From positions 1 to 47,430 of the forward strand of contig JAUHZF010000024.1 of assembly GCA_030426145.1 (NCBI GenBank): a stretch of 47,430 bases of DNA, read 5' to 3'. Below the pieces are notes generated by a model. The model worked only from the letters and a program-made list of their open reading frames with translations, made no database searches and had not been told where the DNA came from. This stretch comes from Polyangia bacterium. Lineage in GTDB: Bacteria > Myxococcota_A > Polyangia > Polyangiales > Polyangiaceae. Of the stretch, positions 30,958 through 39,449 are shown in pieces. Within the stretch, counting starts at the first letter, position 1, and each line of letters opens with the position of its first letter. The translations under genes and the position numbers were made by a program.

Positions 30958-31593
30958 ATGCTTCTCGTCGCCTTGCTCGGCTTCGGCTTCGCCTTCGTCG
31001 GGTCGATGCCCATCGCCGGTCCCATCGCAGCCCTCGTGCTGTCGCGCGGGCTGCAGGGACGGTACGCGGCGGCGAGCTGGATCGCAGTGGGCTGTGGTCT
31101 CGTCGAGGGCCTCTACGCCGCCCTCGCCTACTGGGGCTTTTCGACGTTTCTGGCCCGCTACCCCATCCTCACGCCCATCTCACGTGGGGTGGGCGCGGCG
31201 GTGATGGTCGGGCTCGGCATCACCTTCCTGCGCATGCGCATGGGTGAAGGAAGCCCCGACCAACCGGTGCGCGACACCTGGTGGAGGAGCCTGCTGCTCG
31301 GGGCCTGGATCTGCGCCATCAACCCCACCCTCATCATCAGCTGGTCTGCGGTGGTGACCACCATCCACGGCAGCGAGCTCATCAGCCTCGCGCCTCGCCA
31401 CGCACTTCCTTTTGCGGCGGGGGTAGGCGGCGGCGCCACCTCGTGGTTTCTCGTGATGGTGGCGCTCCTGCGGCGCTATCGCGAACGGTTCTCGACGGCG
31501 ACCCTCCAACGCACCATTCGTGGCCTGGGCTTGCTGCTGCTCGGATTGGGGATCTGGTTTGCGATTCGGTTCGTCGGCTTCTTCACGGCGTAG
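30958..31593 (+). CDS. LysE/RhtB-like exporter
   Basis: 211 aa from ATG 30958; ATG 30928 would overlap the divergent gene's start. Six membrane helices are apparent: ~1-20 with SMPIAGPIAALV, ~38-60, ~70-90, ~108-130 (LLGAWICAINPTLIISWSAVV), ~150-172 and ~185-207. The short N-terminal helix with a PIAGP motif and the ICAINPT segment fit the LysE/RhtB family, which export amino acids. Substrate unknown. Confidence 0.75.
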   Translation: MLLVALLGFGFAFVGSMPIAGPIAALVLSRGLQGRYAAASWIAVGCGLVEGLYAALAYWGFSTFLARYPILTPISRGVGAAVMVGLGITFLRMRMGEGSPDQPVRDTWWRSLLLGAWICAINPTLIISWSAVVTTIHGSELISLAPRHALPFAAGVGGGATSWFLVMVALLRRYRERFSTATLQRTIRGLGLLLLGLGIWFAIRFVGFFTA

Positions 31594-31633
31594 GGACCGG
31601 TGGGAACTTGTGCGTGGGGCCGTTGTCCACCAC

Positions 31634-33088
31634 GTGGTGCAGGAAGGGATTCGATGGTTCGCGGCGCTCGCGCTCCTGACGGTGGCATGCCGTCCGGCGG
31701 CATCACCCGCGTCACCGCCGGTGGTGAAGGTCGCGCTGCCGCCTCCTACGGCCAACGTCCTGCCCCAACGCGAGCCGGAAGCGCCGCCGCCCCCCGTGGT
31801 CTTCGACGACGTGAAGGAGGCGACGTCACTGCTGGTCGACGACCTCGAGAAGCAGGAGCTGCGGCGTGCCTACCTCGAGAAGACGGGGCCCGCATTCTGG
31901 ACCCTCGACGACGCCAAAGAGGGGAAGCAGGGGCTCAGCGGCCGAGAGGACCCGCCAGGCATGCCCGAGGTCGTCGTGACCGAGCACCATCCAGAGCACT
32001 TTCGGGTTCGCGTGGCGGGAAGCGGCGTCGAGGTCCTGCTCTACGTCGCACACGATGCTTTTGCCGAGACCAACCGGGCGAGGACGCCGCTGCTCCGCCA
32101 CTCCGGTCGAGCCTTCATCGATGCCGGCGTGTCGCTGCCGCCGGGGGCCCAGATGGAGTTGAGCGAACACCGTGCGGGGCTTCGCCGCGCGGTCGTGCGC
32201 ACCGATTGGTTCAGCGCCGAGGGCGCGCTGCACGAGACCGCGCTCGGTCGCGTCTTTCGGCTCGAAGCGCCTCGACCTGAGCATCACGACCGCTGGTCGG
32301 GGTCGTTCGACTGCACCCTCGCGGGGGGCACCACCATCTACGCTGAGCCCGACGGTGCCGAGGTGGCCCGACTCGAGCCCATCTCTGTGCCGTGCTCGCA
32401 CCGGTCGGATCTCGGAGGATGGCATCGGGTCATGTTGGCGCGAGGAGGGTTTCTGATCCGCGGCGTGGTTCGAGCCGACCGGGTCACGCTGGCCCCCGCG
32501 AACTTCGGCTTTGGCGGTACCGGAGGAAGTGGCTGGTGGGGTGGCACCCACATGACCTACCGCTACCTGTGGCCAGGCGACCTGCTGCTCTCCCCCGAAG
32601 ACCCCTCGGTGATAGGCAGGGTGACGGCGCGGCGGCTGCGGGTGGGAGACCAGGGCGGCGGCACGCTGCGCCGCGTGTACCTGCCCTTGCCGCACTGGAG
32701 CTTCACGAGTCTTCGCGTCGATGAGGCCACGATGATGGCCGCGGTCGACAAGGAAGCTCGCTATCAGGGCCGCGTGACCTTCGAGCGCCTGCAAAGCAGC
32801 AGCGGCCACAAGCTCGACGAGCTTCGCGAAGGGCTCGAGAGGCGCCACGACAACGTGAGCCGATGTTTCGATGCAGCCCTCCGGCGAGCCGGCCCCAACG
32901 CCGGCTTTCGCTACCGGGTGGTCGTTCGATTCGGCCCCAGCTCGACCGCAACCCTCAGCGCTCTCGCGGGGACGGACCCACGGCTCACGAAGTGCCTCGA
33001 GACGGCGCTACGTGTCACGCGGGGGCCGGGCAACGCCGTCGCCCGATTCGAGCTCGGGCTCACGCCGGACCCGCTGGTCGGACCCTGA
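31634..33088 (+). CDS. Lipoprotein with AgmX/PglI-type C-terminal domain
   Basis: 484 aa from a GTG at 31634 (GTG 31637 also possible); an upstream ATG in the same frame would add an implausible Arg/Cys-rich start. A signal peptide and lipobox LLTVACR precede a Pro-rich stretch and a ~300-residue middle region of unknown fold. The C-terminal ~90 residues have the Cys-containing pattern (VSRCFDAALRRAGPNAGFRYRVVVRFGPSSTATLSAL... LTKCLETALR) of the AgmX/PglI domain, known from myxobacterial motility and envelope proteins. The function of this protein is unknown. Confidence 0.7.
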   Translation: MVQEGIRWFAALALLTVACRPAASPASPPVVKVALPPPTANVLPQREPEAPPPPVVFDDVKEATSLLVDDLEKQELRRAYLEKTGPAFWTLDDAKEGKQGLSGREDPPGMPEVVVTEHHPEHFRVRVAGSGVEVLLYVAHDAFAETNRARTPLLRHSGRAFIDAGVSLPPGAQMELSEHRAGLRRAVVRTDWFSAEGALHETALGRVFRLEAPRPEHHDRWSGSFDCTLAGGTTIYAEPDGAEVARLEPISVPCSHRSDLGGWHRVMLARGGFLIRGVVRADRVTLAPANFGFGGTGGSGWWGGTHMTYRYLWPGDLLLSPEDPSVIGRVTARRLRVGDQGGGTLRRVYLPLPHWSFTSLRVDEATMMAAVDKEARYQGRVTFERLQSSSGHKLDELREGLERRHDNVSRCFDAALRRAGPNAGFRYRVVVRFGPSSTATLSALAGTDPRLTKCLETALRVTRGPGNAVARFELGLTPDPLVGP

Positions 33089-33091
33089 GGA

Positions 33092-34297
33092 TCAGTCGAT
33101 GCCGCACCCTACGCCCGGCGACTCGATGCCGACGTAGACGCGGTCGTCGTCGAGCCGGAAGCAGCTGGTGGCCCCGGCTTCCGCGGCTGCCGCCACGACA
33201 TCGGTCGAGGGGGCGCCGCTGCGAATGAAGATGCCCTCACCGCGGGTCAAGCCCTCGGCCTGGCAGAAGAGCTCATCGGTGGCACAGCTCGCGGACAGCC
33301 CGTCGGGCGTGGTGAAGCCGGTGTCGATGCTGATCGAGCGCGCGAGCTGCTCGCGCATGGTCTGGAGCGTTTGCACGAGGCCAGGCTCGAGCGCGAAGGC
33401 GGTGGTGTCGCTGGCGGCACCGAACTCGGAGAGGCGGAAGTTGTTCGCGAGCTTCACCGAGGACGGGTGCACGACGTGAGCCTCGGGGTCGTAGAGCAGG
33501 CCTGGATCGAGAAAGCACGAGAGGTCGCTGGAGTTGGCGAGCGCATCCACCGGGCGAAGCTGCAGCGCGACGCCGGAGGGGAAGGTCAGGGCTGGGCAGT
33601 CACCCGGGGCTGGCGGGTCGTAGTCGAGGTGGCTCGCGATGCGCGACCAGATGCTCGCGTGGGCGCGGTTGGACGCCACCCACGGGGTATAGGTGTAGAG
33701 GGCAGCGGTCGCTTTGGTCTGAGGTACGACGGTGTAGCCATCGAGGGTGCGCCGCGGTCGGCCCATGCCCCAGCCGGCGACGGTGGTTCCGCCGTCCGCT
33801 TGCGCGTCGAGGTACTGACGCATGAGCGAGGCCATGCACTCCGCCTGCTTGTGGAAGCCACGGTACTGCGATGAGCAGCCGTTGCCGTCGGGGCAGCCAC
33901 AGCCCATCGCGTGGTTGAGCGCGAAGTTGCTCGCCGCGCTCTTCCCGATGAGCGACTGCTCCATCTGGGCGCGGGTGAGGATGGCGACGGGGTTGATGCG
34001 GAAGGTGCTCGCTGCGTCCGCGATGGCCTGGGCCGCGGTCACGCCGCCGCTCACGTGGTCGGCGAGAACGGAGCGGTTGCCGTAGGGGGTCTCTTCGAGA
34101 AAGGCTTGGATCTGCGTCACCGTCAGGGCGTCGTGATCGGTGAGCGCTTCGTCGAGCAGGACCAGGTCCCGTCGGAAGGAGCGCGACTCGGCCTCTTGGA
34201 CCCCAACGTCGTTGGCATCGTCCGCACAGCCTGCCGTCAGCAGCAGACAGAGCGGTACCCATCGCGCACATCGGCGCGCCCTCTTCGAGACCCTCAT
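33092..34297 (-). CDS. Lipoprotein: lysozyme-like domain plus degenerate peptidase M15-like domain
   Basis: 401 aa from ATG 34297 (ATG 34327 also in frame). Signal peptide and lipobox LLLTAGCA. The first domain (~40-200) has INPVAILTRAQMEQSLIG, HAMGCGCPDG and YRGFHKQAECMASLMRQY, a pattern shared with lysozyme-like hydrolases of Gram-positive secreted proteins, where the Glu in EQSL is probably catalytic. The second (~265-400) aligns with peptidase M15: LANNFRLSEF, LVQTLQTMREQL, IDTGFTTP. The zinc ligands are lost: SQH is replaced by LTR, and HVD by YVG. Likely binds peptidoglycan rather than cutting peptides. Confidence 0.65.
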   Translation of the reverse strand: MRVSKRARRCARWVPLCLLLTAGCADDANDVGVQEAESRSFRRDLVLLDEALTDHDALTVTQIQAFLEETPYGNRSVLADHVSGGVTAAQAIADAASTFRINPVAILTRAQMEQSLIGKSAASNFALNHAMGCGCPDGNGCSSQYRGFHKQAECMASLMRQYLDAQADGGTTVAGWGMGRPRRTLDGYTVVPQTKATAALYTYTPWVASNRAHASIWSRIASHLDYDPPAPGDCPALTFPSGVALQLRPVDALANSSDLSCFLDPGLLYDPEAHVVHPSSVKLANNFRLSEFGAASDTTAFALEPGLVQTLQTMREQLARSISIDTGFTTPDGLSASCATDELFCQAEGLTRGEGIFIRSGAPSTDVVAAAAEAGATSCFRLDDDRVYVGIESPGVGCGID

Positions 34298-34509
34298 GCG
34301 TGCCCCGCTCAGCAGGTTTCGGTCCATGTGGCTCAGCCGCCGCTCGGAAGTTTCAGGTCCCAGGGTCTGTCCAGTAGGGCAGTAGCTGTCCCGTCTGGCT
34401 CGAACCACAGTGTGGGTATCGTGCTCACCAGGTGGATCGGCGACGAACCGAGGGCCCCACGAGGCCAGAAAGGGTGGCCCGAGGTCTGATCGTGGTCTAC
34501 GGGTCGGCC

Positions 34510-35166
34510 ATGTCTCGCAGCGCGCAGGCTTGGGTGGGCCCTTTGGCGGCCCTGGTGGTTCTCCTCTGGGGAGGGTCGACCGAAGGGGCCTACGTGGCGC
34601 CGCGGCGCTCGTTGAAGCAAGTCGCGCACGCCATCGACGTCTCACGCCCCGGCATGGCCGACGGCAAGCGCCAGGCGCTGGCTCGCCTCGTCATCGACGT
34701 CGCCAAGGCGCACAACTTCGACCCGCTCAGCGGCTGGGCCATCATCGACCACGAGAGCCGCTGGGATCCCAAGGCCATCAGCGCCGACGGGCAGGACATC
34801 GGCCTCGCCCAGATCCGCTACACGGTGCAGCGCCCCTGCGTGGAAGACCGTGACAGCGAAGCCTGTGAAGCGGTGAAAGAACGCCTGCTGGATCCGGCGG
34901 TGAACATCCGCACCATGGCCGGCGCGATCTCCGCCTGGCGAAAGCTCTGCACGGAGAAGATGGGCAAGGCCCCCGACATGCGCGACTGGCTCGCGGGCTA
35001 CGGTGGCTACAGCCGCCCCAGCGAGGACATCTACTGCGGGCACAAGCGCGTGCGGCGCGGCAAGGGCTGGGTGTGGAAGCGCCTCCCCACCCCGAAGGGC
35101 GTGCAGGAGATCCTCGACGGCCGCCACCGCATGATCCGCCGCCTCCGCAAAGACGGCGTGAAGTAG
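34510..35166 (+). CDS. Lytic transglycosylase-like (SLT) protein
   Basis: 218 aa from ATG 34510. Signal-peptide-like N-terminus (~1-30). SLT fold with catalytic Glu in AIIDHESRWDPKAIS, DIGLAQIRYT, and a repeat-like LAGYGGYSRP. Several Cys (~100-145) suggest disulphides, fitting a periplasmic enzyme. SLTs cut the glycan strand of peptidoglycan to form anhydro ends. It diverges from the lysozyme-like lipoprotein gene (213 bases between starts), which suggests a common theme of wall remodelling. Confidence 0.8.
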   Translation: MSRSAQAWVGPLAALVVLLWGGSTEGAYVAPRRSLKQVAHAIDVSRPGMADGKRQALARLVIDVAKAHNFDPLSGWAIIDHESRWDPKAISADGQDIGLAQIRYTVQRPCVEDRDSEACEAVKERLLDPAVNIRTMAGAISAWRKLCTEKMGKAPDMRDWLAGYGGYSRPSEDIYCGHKRVRRGKGWVWKRLPTPKGVQEILDGRHRMIRRLRKDGVK

Positions 35167-35174
35167 TCGCCGCG

Positions 35175-36101
35175 TCAGAACGGAAAGTCGTGGTAGAGCC
35201 CCGGGTCGCATTGCTCGGCGGTCGAGAAGACGACGACCCGACCCGCGTTGATGGCGTGGAGGAGGGTGGCGAGGCTCTCCCGCGGCGCAGGTCGAAGGAG
35301 AGGATCGTCGTCGTCCGAGAAGGAGCGAACGCCCCCAGGTAGGGCGGCGTCCATCGCCTCGAGCACGGCATCCCATGCCACCATCACCTCGTCGAGCTCG
35401 GCCAAGGTGATGCGTCCGTCTTCGTTGCGGTCTGCCGCTGCGAAGCGAGAGAACTCGATGCGCTCGCCATGATTGGGCAGCACCCTGAACAGCTCCTGCG
35501 GTCTGACCTCGAGGGCGCGGCGCACCTCTTCGTCGCCCACGAGCCGAACCTCGTTCGCGTCGAGCCCGCCGTCCGGCGCGAAGCACGTCGAGACGCGGAA
35601 GTCTTTCCGTATCAACCACGCGAAGCGCTTGGTCACCGCATCGCGTTGCGCTGCACCTTCGATGAACATGGTCGCACCCAGATAGTCACCGCGCACGATG
35701 TCGACCGCTGGCTCGAGCAGGAGGTCTTGGTCTGCTTTCGTGACCCCCGGCGTCAGCACCGCGTCGCGCTCGGGGAAGGGAACGCCGAAATACAACATGC
35801 AGTCACCGAGCCCGTGGACCAACGCCACGCGCTCGCCATTCGCCGCCGTGAGGTCGAAGATGCGGTGATAGCTCGAGAACCCGTAGTCCACGCAGCCTGT
35901 GCCATCGAGCACGACCTCGCCCACCGTGACCACGAAACGATCGAAGCGAATCGTCCAACCATCGTCGGTTTCGAACCCGTCGCGCATCGCATCGCTCGAC
36001 GTCAGCACGAGGTCCAACCGTCCCGGAGGTGGGCGGTCGTCTCCGGGCAGACAGCTCGTTACGAGCCAAGCGACCAGCACGTTGATCCATCGGTGACCCA
36101 T
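35175..36101 (-). CDS. Operon gene 6: EF-hand-containing lipoprotein
   Basis: 308 aa from ATG 36101, overlapping the receptor stop by one base (TGATG). Lipobox VTSCL follows a short leader. The first two thirds hold beta-rich sequence (WTIRFDRFVVTVGEVVLDG). Residues ~225-245 form an EF-hand loop, AADRNEDGRITLAELDEVM, with ligands at D, N, D, the backbone position and E. No second EF-hand is clear. Last gene of the sigma/FecR operon; it may be a calcium-responsive surface partner of the receptor (inference). Confidence 0.75.
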   Translation of the reverse strand: MGHRWINVLVAWLVTSCLPGDDRPPPGRLDLVLTSSDAMRDGFETDDGWTIRFDRFVVTVGEVVLDGTGCVDYGFSSYHRIFDLTAANGERVALVHGLGDCMLYFGVPFPERDAVLTPGVTKADQDLLLEPAVDIVRGDYLGATMFIEGAAQRDAVTKRFAWLIRKDFRVSTCFAPDGGLDANEVRLVGDEEVRRALEVRPQELFRVLPNHGERIEFSRFAAADRNEDGRITLAELDEVMVAWDAVLEAMDAALPGGVRSFSDDDDPLLRPAPRESLATLLHAINAGRVVVFSTAEQCDPGLYHDFPF

Positions 36102-38275
36102 CAGAATCCCCCCTCGAGGCCGATGCTCGGAATGGCGATCGGAGCGTTCGGCTGTCCTCGCACCACCTCCCGGTTGAAGGTCGCGTTGAGCGCTTCGATG
36201 ACCAACGACAGCCACCCGGTGCCTCCGAGGGACCAACGCTTCTCGACGCGAAAGTCCAGCCGGTAGAAGGCTGGGTCTCGTGCTGGTCGTCCGGGGGCGA
36301 CGTCCCCGCGGTCTGCATTGGGTGCCCCGGAGAACAGGGTGAAGCGCATTCCCGTCCGCCATCGACCGAGGTCGTAGGTGAGCGCCGAGTGCAGAACGTG
36401 GGGACGATCGGTGGCGGCGAGGAAGCGCCGTCGCCCGAGGCGTCGAGACGTGCGGGACAGGGTGTAGGAGATGAACCCTCCGAGTCGCTCCGTCAGCGCG
36501 CGGCGGACATGTACCTCGAGGCCTTTCGAGCTACCCATGCTGCGCGGAACGACGGTCCCTGCATCGAGGTCTTGCTGGATACCGATCGCGTCCGTCATGT
36601 CGAGCTGGGTCGCCACGAAGCCCGTCGCCGAGACCTGGAGCTTTTCAGGGAGCGAGAGCTCCACGCCCGCCGAGGCCTGGACCGCGCGTTGGACCCCATC
36701 CTCCAGGTCGGCCGGTGCCAGGCCTGGTGCCGGCACTGCGAAGGATGGGGGCTGGCTCGCGACCCCGACGGCGTGGAGTAGGCGAAGACCTTCGACGGGT
36801 CGCGCCACCACCCGCAGTCGGGGGTCGACGGCGAGCGCCCGCGCATCTCCGTCGAAGAAGCCGTCCATCCTGAGCTCCGGGGAGACTTCGAGTCGACGGC
36901 TCACCGCCCACGACAGTCCGGCCCAGAGCCCGAGTCCGGCATCGGTGCGTGGCGGAAAGAGGCCGGCAAAGGTGATGACGGTCGGGTCCTCCGGGTCGAC
37001 GTGTTTCAACGGATCGACGCCCAGGCGGTCGAGCTGGAGGTTCATGCCGGCGTTGACCGAGAGGTCCTCGGTGACGGGGCGACGGAAGCGCAGCCGCGAG
37101 GACACCATGTGACCGTCCCCGTTTCGGAGCTGGAGAACGCGACTGCGATCGTAGCCCCACGTGATGGCGGCCAATAGGTTCCCGCCCCCGCGTAGGCGGC
37201 TCTCGAGTCGTGCATCGACGCGGTAGAACTCGGTGCCGAAGATGACGTTCTCCACCTCGGTGGCATCGTCGACGCGCCGCGTCTCCGACAGGTAGTCGTA
37301 CGACCCGAACGATACGAGAGAGAGTCGTTCTCGGTCGGTGACGTCGTAGCTGATGCGGGCTTGATAGTCGCGGTACCGAACGGTCGCCGTCGGTGAGAGG
37401 AGCGAGAGGAGGAGCCCGGTGTACGCGTAGCGACCTCCTATCAGCGCCGTTCCCCGACCGTCTGCGAAGCCGCCCTCGACGAGGGCGCCGGCATCGACGA
37501 GGCGCAAGTTCCCTTCGCCGTGCCACGTGGGGTCGGGGTTCTTGGTCGTTGCGGACACCACCGCGCCCGAATAGCGCCCGAACCGGGCCGGATAGCCGCC
37601 GCTGTAGAGCGCGACGCGGTCGACGAACGCAGGGTGAATGACCGCGGGGCCAGCTCCCACGTGGAACAGATAAGGCACGCGCACCCCGTCGATGAAGTAC
37701 CCGATGTTCCCGGGCGGTGCGCCGCGTACGAAGAAGAACGGGAGACCCGAGGTGATCGGTGTGACCCCGGGCATCGACTCGATGGCACGAAACGGATCAC
37801 CGAAGGCGCCGGGAAGCCGTCGAACCTCCTCGCGCTCGAGCGACGTGACGGAGGGGGGCAGCTGTAGCTCCCCTTCGACCGTCACGTCGACCACGCCGTG
37901 GGCCTCCCCTTCCTCGACGGTGGGCGTCTCGGGTGGCGTTGCCCCGAGCGGAGCGAACTCGACGCGATGGAGGATTCGACTTCGAATGGGTCGGCCGTTG
38001 CGCAGCGCGGGCACGAAGCGCCACCCGCGCGCCGCGGTGGCTGCCGTCGCGGCAAAGGGTTCCGAGCCCCTCTCGACGTCGACCGAGACGACCTCTCCTC
38101 GATCGTCGATGGTCATCACGAGGAGCACTTCCGCTCGGCCCGTGGCGTGTTGCGGATACGGAACGCGGGGCGCCACGAGGAGGCGAGGTGGCGTCACGTC
38201 CTCGGGGACCTCTGCCCACAAGGGGCGCGGTAGGACAGTGACGACGACGACGAAGGCAAGCCATCGGATGAGCAT
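36101..38275 (-). CDS. Operon gene 5: TonB-dependent receptor with N-terminal TonB-CTD-like domain
   Basis: 724 aa. Signal peptide (~1-21), then a TonB C-terminal-like domain (~27-110; PYPQHATGRAEVLLVMTIDDRGEVVSVDV, WRFVPALRNGRPI), a linker, a plug (~135-260; SLEREEVRRLPGAFGDPFRAIESMPGV, FFFVRGAPPGNIGYFIDGVRVP, YSGGYPARFGRYSGAVV) and a barrel ending in Phe. Plug and barrel show a functional receptor for energised uptake. Placing a TonB-CTD at the receptor's own N-terminus is unusual; Fec-type receptors have an STN domain there. Substrate unknown. Starts 12 bases after the PEGA gene stop. Confidence 0.85.
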   Translation of the reverse strand: MLIRWLAFVVVVTVLPRPLWAEVPEDVTPPRLLVAPRVPYPQHATGRAEVLLVMTIDDRGEVVSVDVERGSEPFAATAATAARGWRFVPALRNGRPIRSRILHRVEFAPLGATPPETPTVEEGEAHGVVDVTVEGELQLPPSVTSLEREEVRRLPGAFGDPFRAIESMPGVTPITSGLPFFFVRGAPPGNIGYFIDGVRVPYLFHVGAGPAVIHPAFVDRVALYSGGYPARFGRYSGAVVSATTKNPDPTWHGEGNLRLVDAGALVEGGFADGRGTALIGGRYAYTGLLLSLLSPTATVRYRDYQARISYDVTDRERLSLVSFGSYDYLSETRRVDDATEVENVIFGTEFYRVDARLESRLRGGGNLLAAITWGYDRSRVLQLRNGDGHMVSSRLRFRRPVTEDLSVNAGMNLQLDRLGVDPLKHVDPEDPTVITFAGLFPPRTDAGLGLWAGLSWAVSRRLEVSPELRMDGFFDGDARALAVDPRLRVVARPVEGLRLLHAVGVASQPPSFAVPAPGLAPADLEDGVQRAVQASAGVELSLPEKLQVSATGFVATQLDMTDAIGIQQDLDAGTVVPRSMGSSKGLEVHVRRALTERLGGFISYTLSRTSRRLGRRRFLAATDRPHVLHSALTYDLGRWRTGMRFTLFSGAPNADRGDVAPGRPARDPAFYRLDFRVEKRWSLGGTGWLSLVIEALNATFNREVVRGQPNAPIAIPSIGLEGGF

Positions 38276-38287
38276 GGTCCGAACCCC

Positions 38288-39385
38288 TCAGAAGCGCGCC
38301 GAAATCGCGCCACCCACGAGCCCGGGGCCGGGCGAGACGGCTACCGGTGCGTCGTCGAAAAGAAAGAGTGCACCGCCGACGGTCCACGCCGCGAACCCAC
38401 CCCCCGCGGCGAGTGCAGCGCCGAGCCGGTAGTCGGACGCACTTCCTTCGAGGCGGGAACGTTCGCTCTGCTCATTGCTTTGCCCGGCGGCCGTGTCTTT
38501 CACGGCCGCGACGACCCCGAGGCCAATGGCCGTCGCGACGCCCGCGCCTCCTAGGGCAAATAGGGAAATGGCGCCGTAGCGTTGTGGCGTTGGCGAAAGG
38601 TCGATGGTGATGTCGTGGCGCGTACCCGGACGCAGCTGGACGACCGTGCGTTGGGGCTCGTGGCCCAACTGGGAGACGGTGAGCACGTGCCGTCCCGGCG
38701 CAAGCGAGAGCGCCGCATCGTACGGAGCCACGCCCGCGAATGTGCCATCCACCTGAAGGTGCGCTCCCTCCGGCGCCGCGAGCTCGAGTTGCGCGGGGCG
38801 GAGCTTCAGCTCGACGTGAACGTGGTTGAGCGCGCCCTCGGCGACCGAGACGGATAGCGCTCGGGGCAGGTGGTCCCGGCTCGAAAGGACGACTCGATGT
38901 CGACCCGGAGAGACACGGACGAAGGTGGGAATGGCCCGAGGCGCATGGCCGTCGATGCGGGCCTGGACGCTCGGCGTTGGCGAGGTGATGGCGAGCCAAG
39001 ACGCGCGTGGTGGCTCTTGGAGGTCAGCCTCCGAGAGTGGTGCCGAATCTTCGGCCCGTAGCGAGGTGATCGCGGTGCGAGCGTCACTCGCTGTGCGCGG
39101 GGTTGGGCCCGTGGCGAGGAAGGCGTGGTAGTGGGCAATGGCGAGGGCTCGAGCTTCGGCCGCGCCCGTTCGCGCGAAGCGGTGGTGATGGCAACGTGCG
39201 ATGCCGAGCAGCGCGCTGGCGCGATGGTCTTCTTCGTAGACCTTGGTGAACGCCCGCAGCGAAAAGGCGAGGGCTCCACGGGAGCGTGCGGCTTCCGCGA
39301 GTCGCTCGAGCGGCGGATGGGCCACAGCCGCCGACGAAGACGTCGTGGCAAAGACGAAGGCGATGAGAGAGAGGTGGCGTCGCAA
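38288..39385 (-). CDS. Operon gene 4: PEGA-domain periplasmic protein
   Basis: 365 aa, signal peptide (~1-22). An Arg/Ala-rich helical region (~25-115) with HPPLERLAEAARSRGALAFSLRAF could be TPR-like. Two PEGA-like modules follow (~130-195 and ~197-255): PSVQARIDGHAPRAIPTFVRVSPGRHRVVLSSRDHLP and GAHLQVDGTFAGVAPYDAALSLAPGRHVLTVSQLGHEP. Two hydrophobic segments near the end (~272-292 and ~325-345) look like membrane helices. Its role in the operon is unknown. Confidence 0.75.
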   Translation of the reverse strand: MRRHLSLIAFVFATTSSSAAVAHPPLERLAEAARSRGALAFSLRAFTKVYEEDHRASALLGIARCHHHRFARTGAAEARALAIAHYHAFLATGPTPRTASDARTAITSLRAEDSAPLSEADLQEPPRASWLAITSPTPSVQARIDGHAPRAIPTFVRVSPGRHRVVLSSRDHLPRALSVSVAEGALNHVHVELKLRPAQLELAAPEGAHLQVDGTFAGVAPYDAALSLAPGRHVLTVSQLGHEPQRTVVQLRPGTRHDITIDLSPTPQRYGAISLFALGGAGVATAIGLGVVAAVKDTAAGQSNEQSERSRLEGSASDYRLGAALAAGGGFAAWTVGGALFLFDDAPVAVSPGPGLVGGAISARF

Positions 39386-39449
39386 GGGTATGCCGCGCCG
39401 GACGTGGCGCGCCTTTCATACCGAAGTCGCCGCAGGGGCCGAGGAGGGA

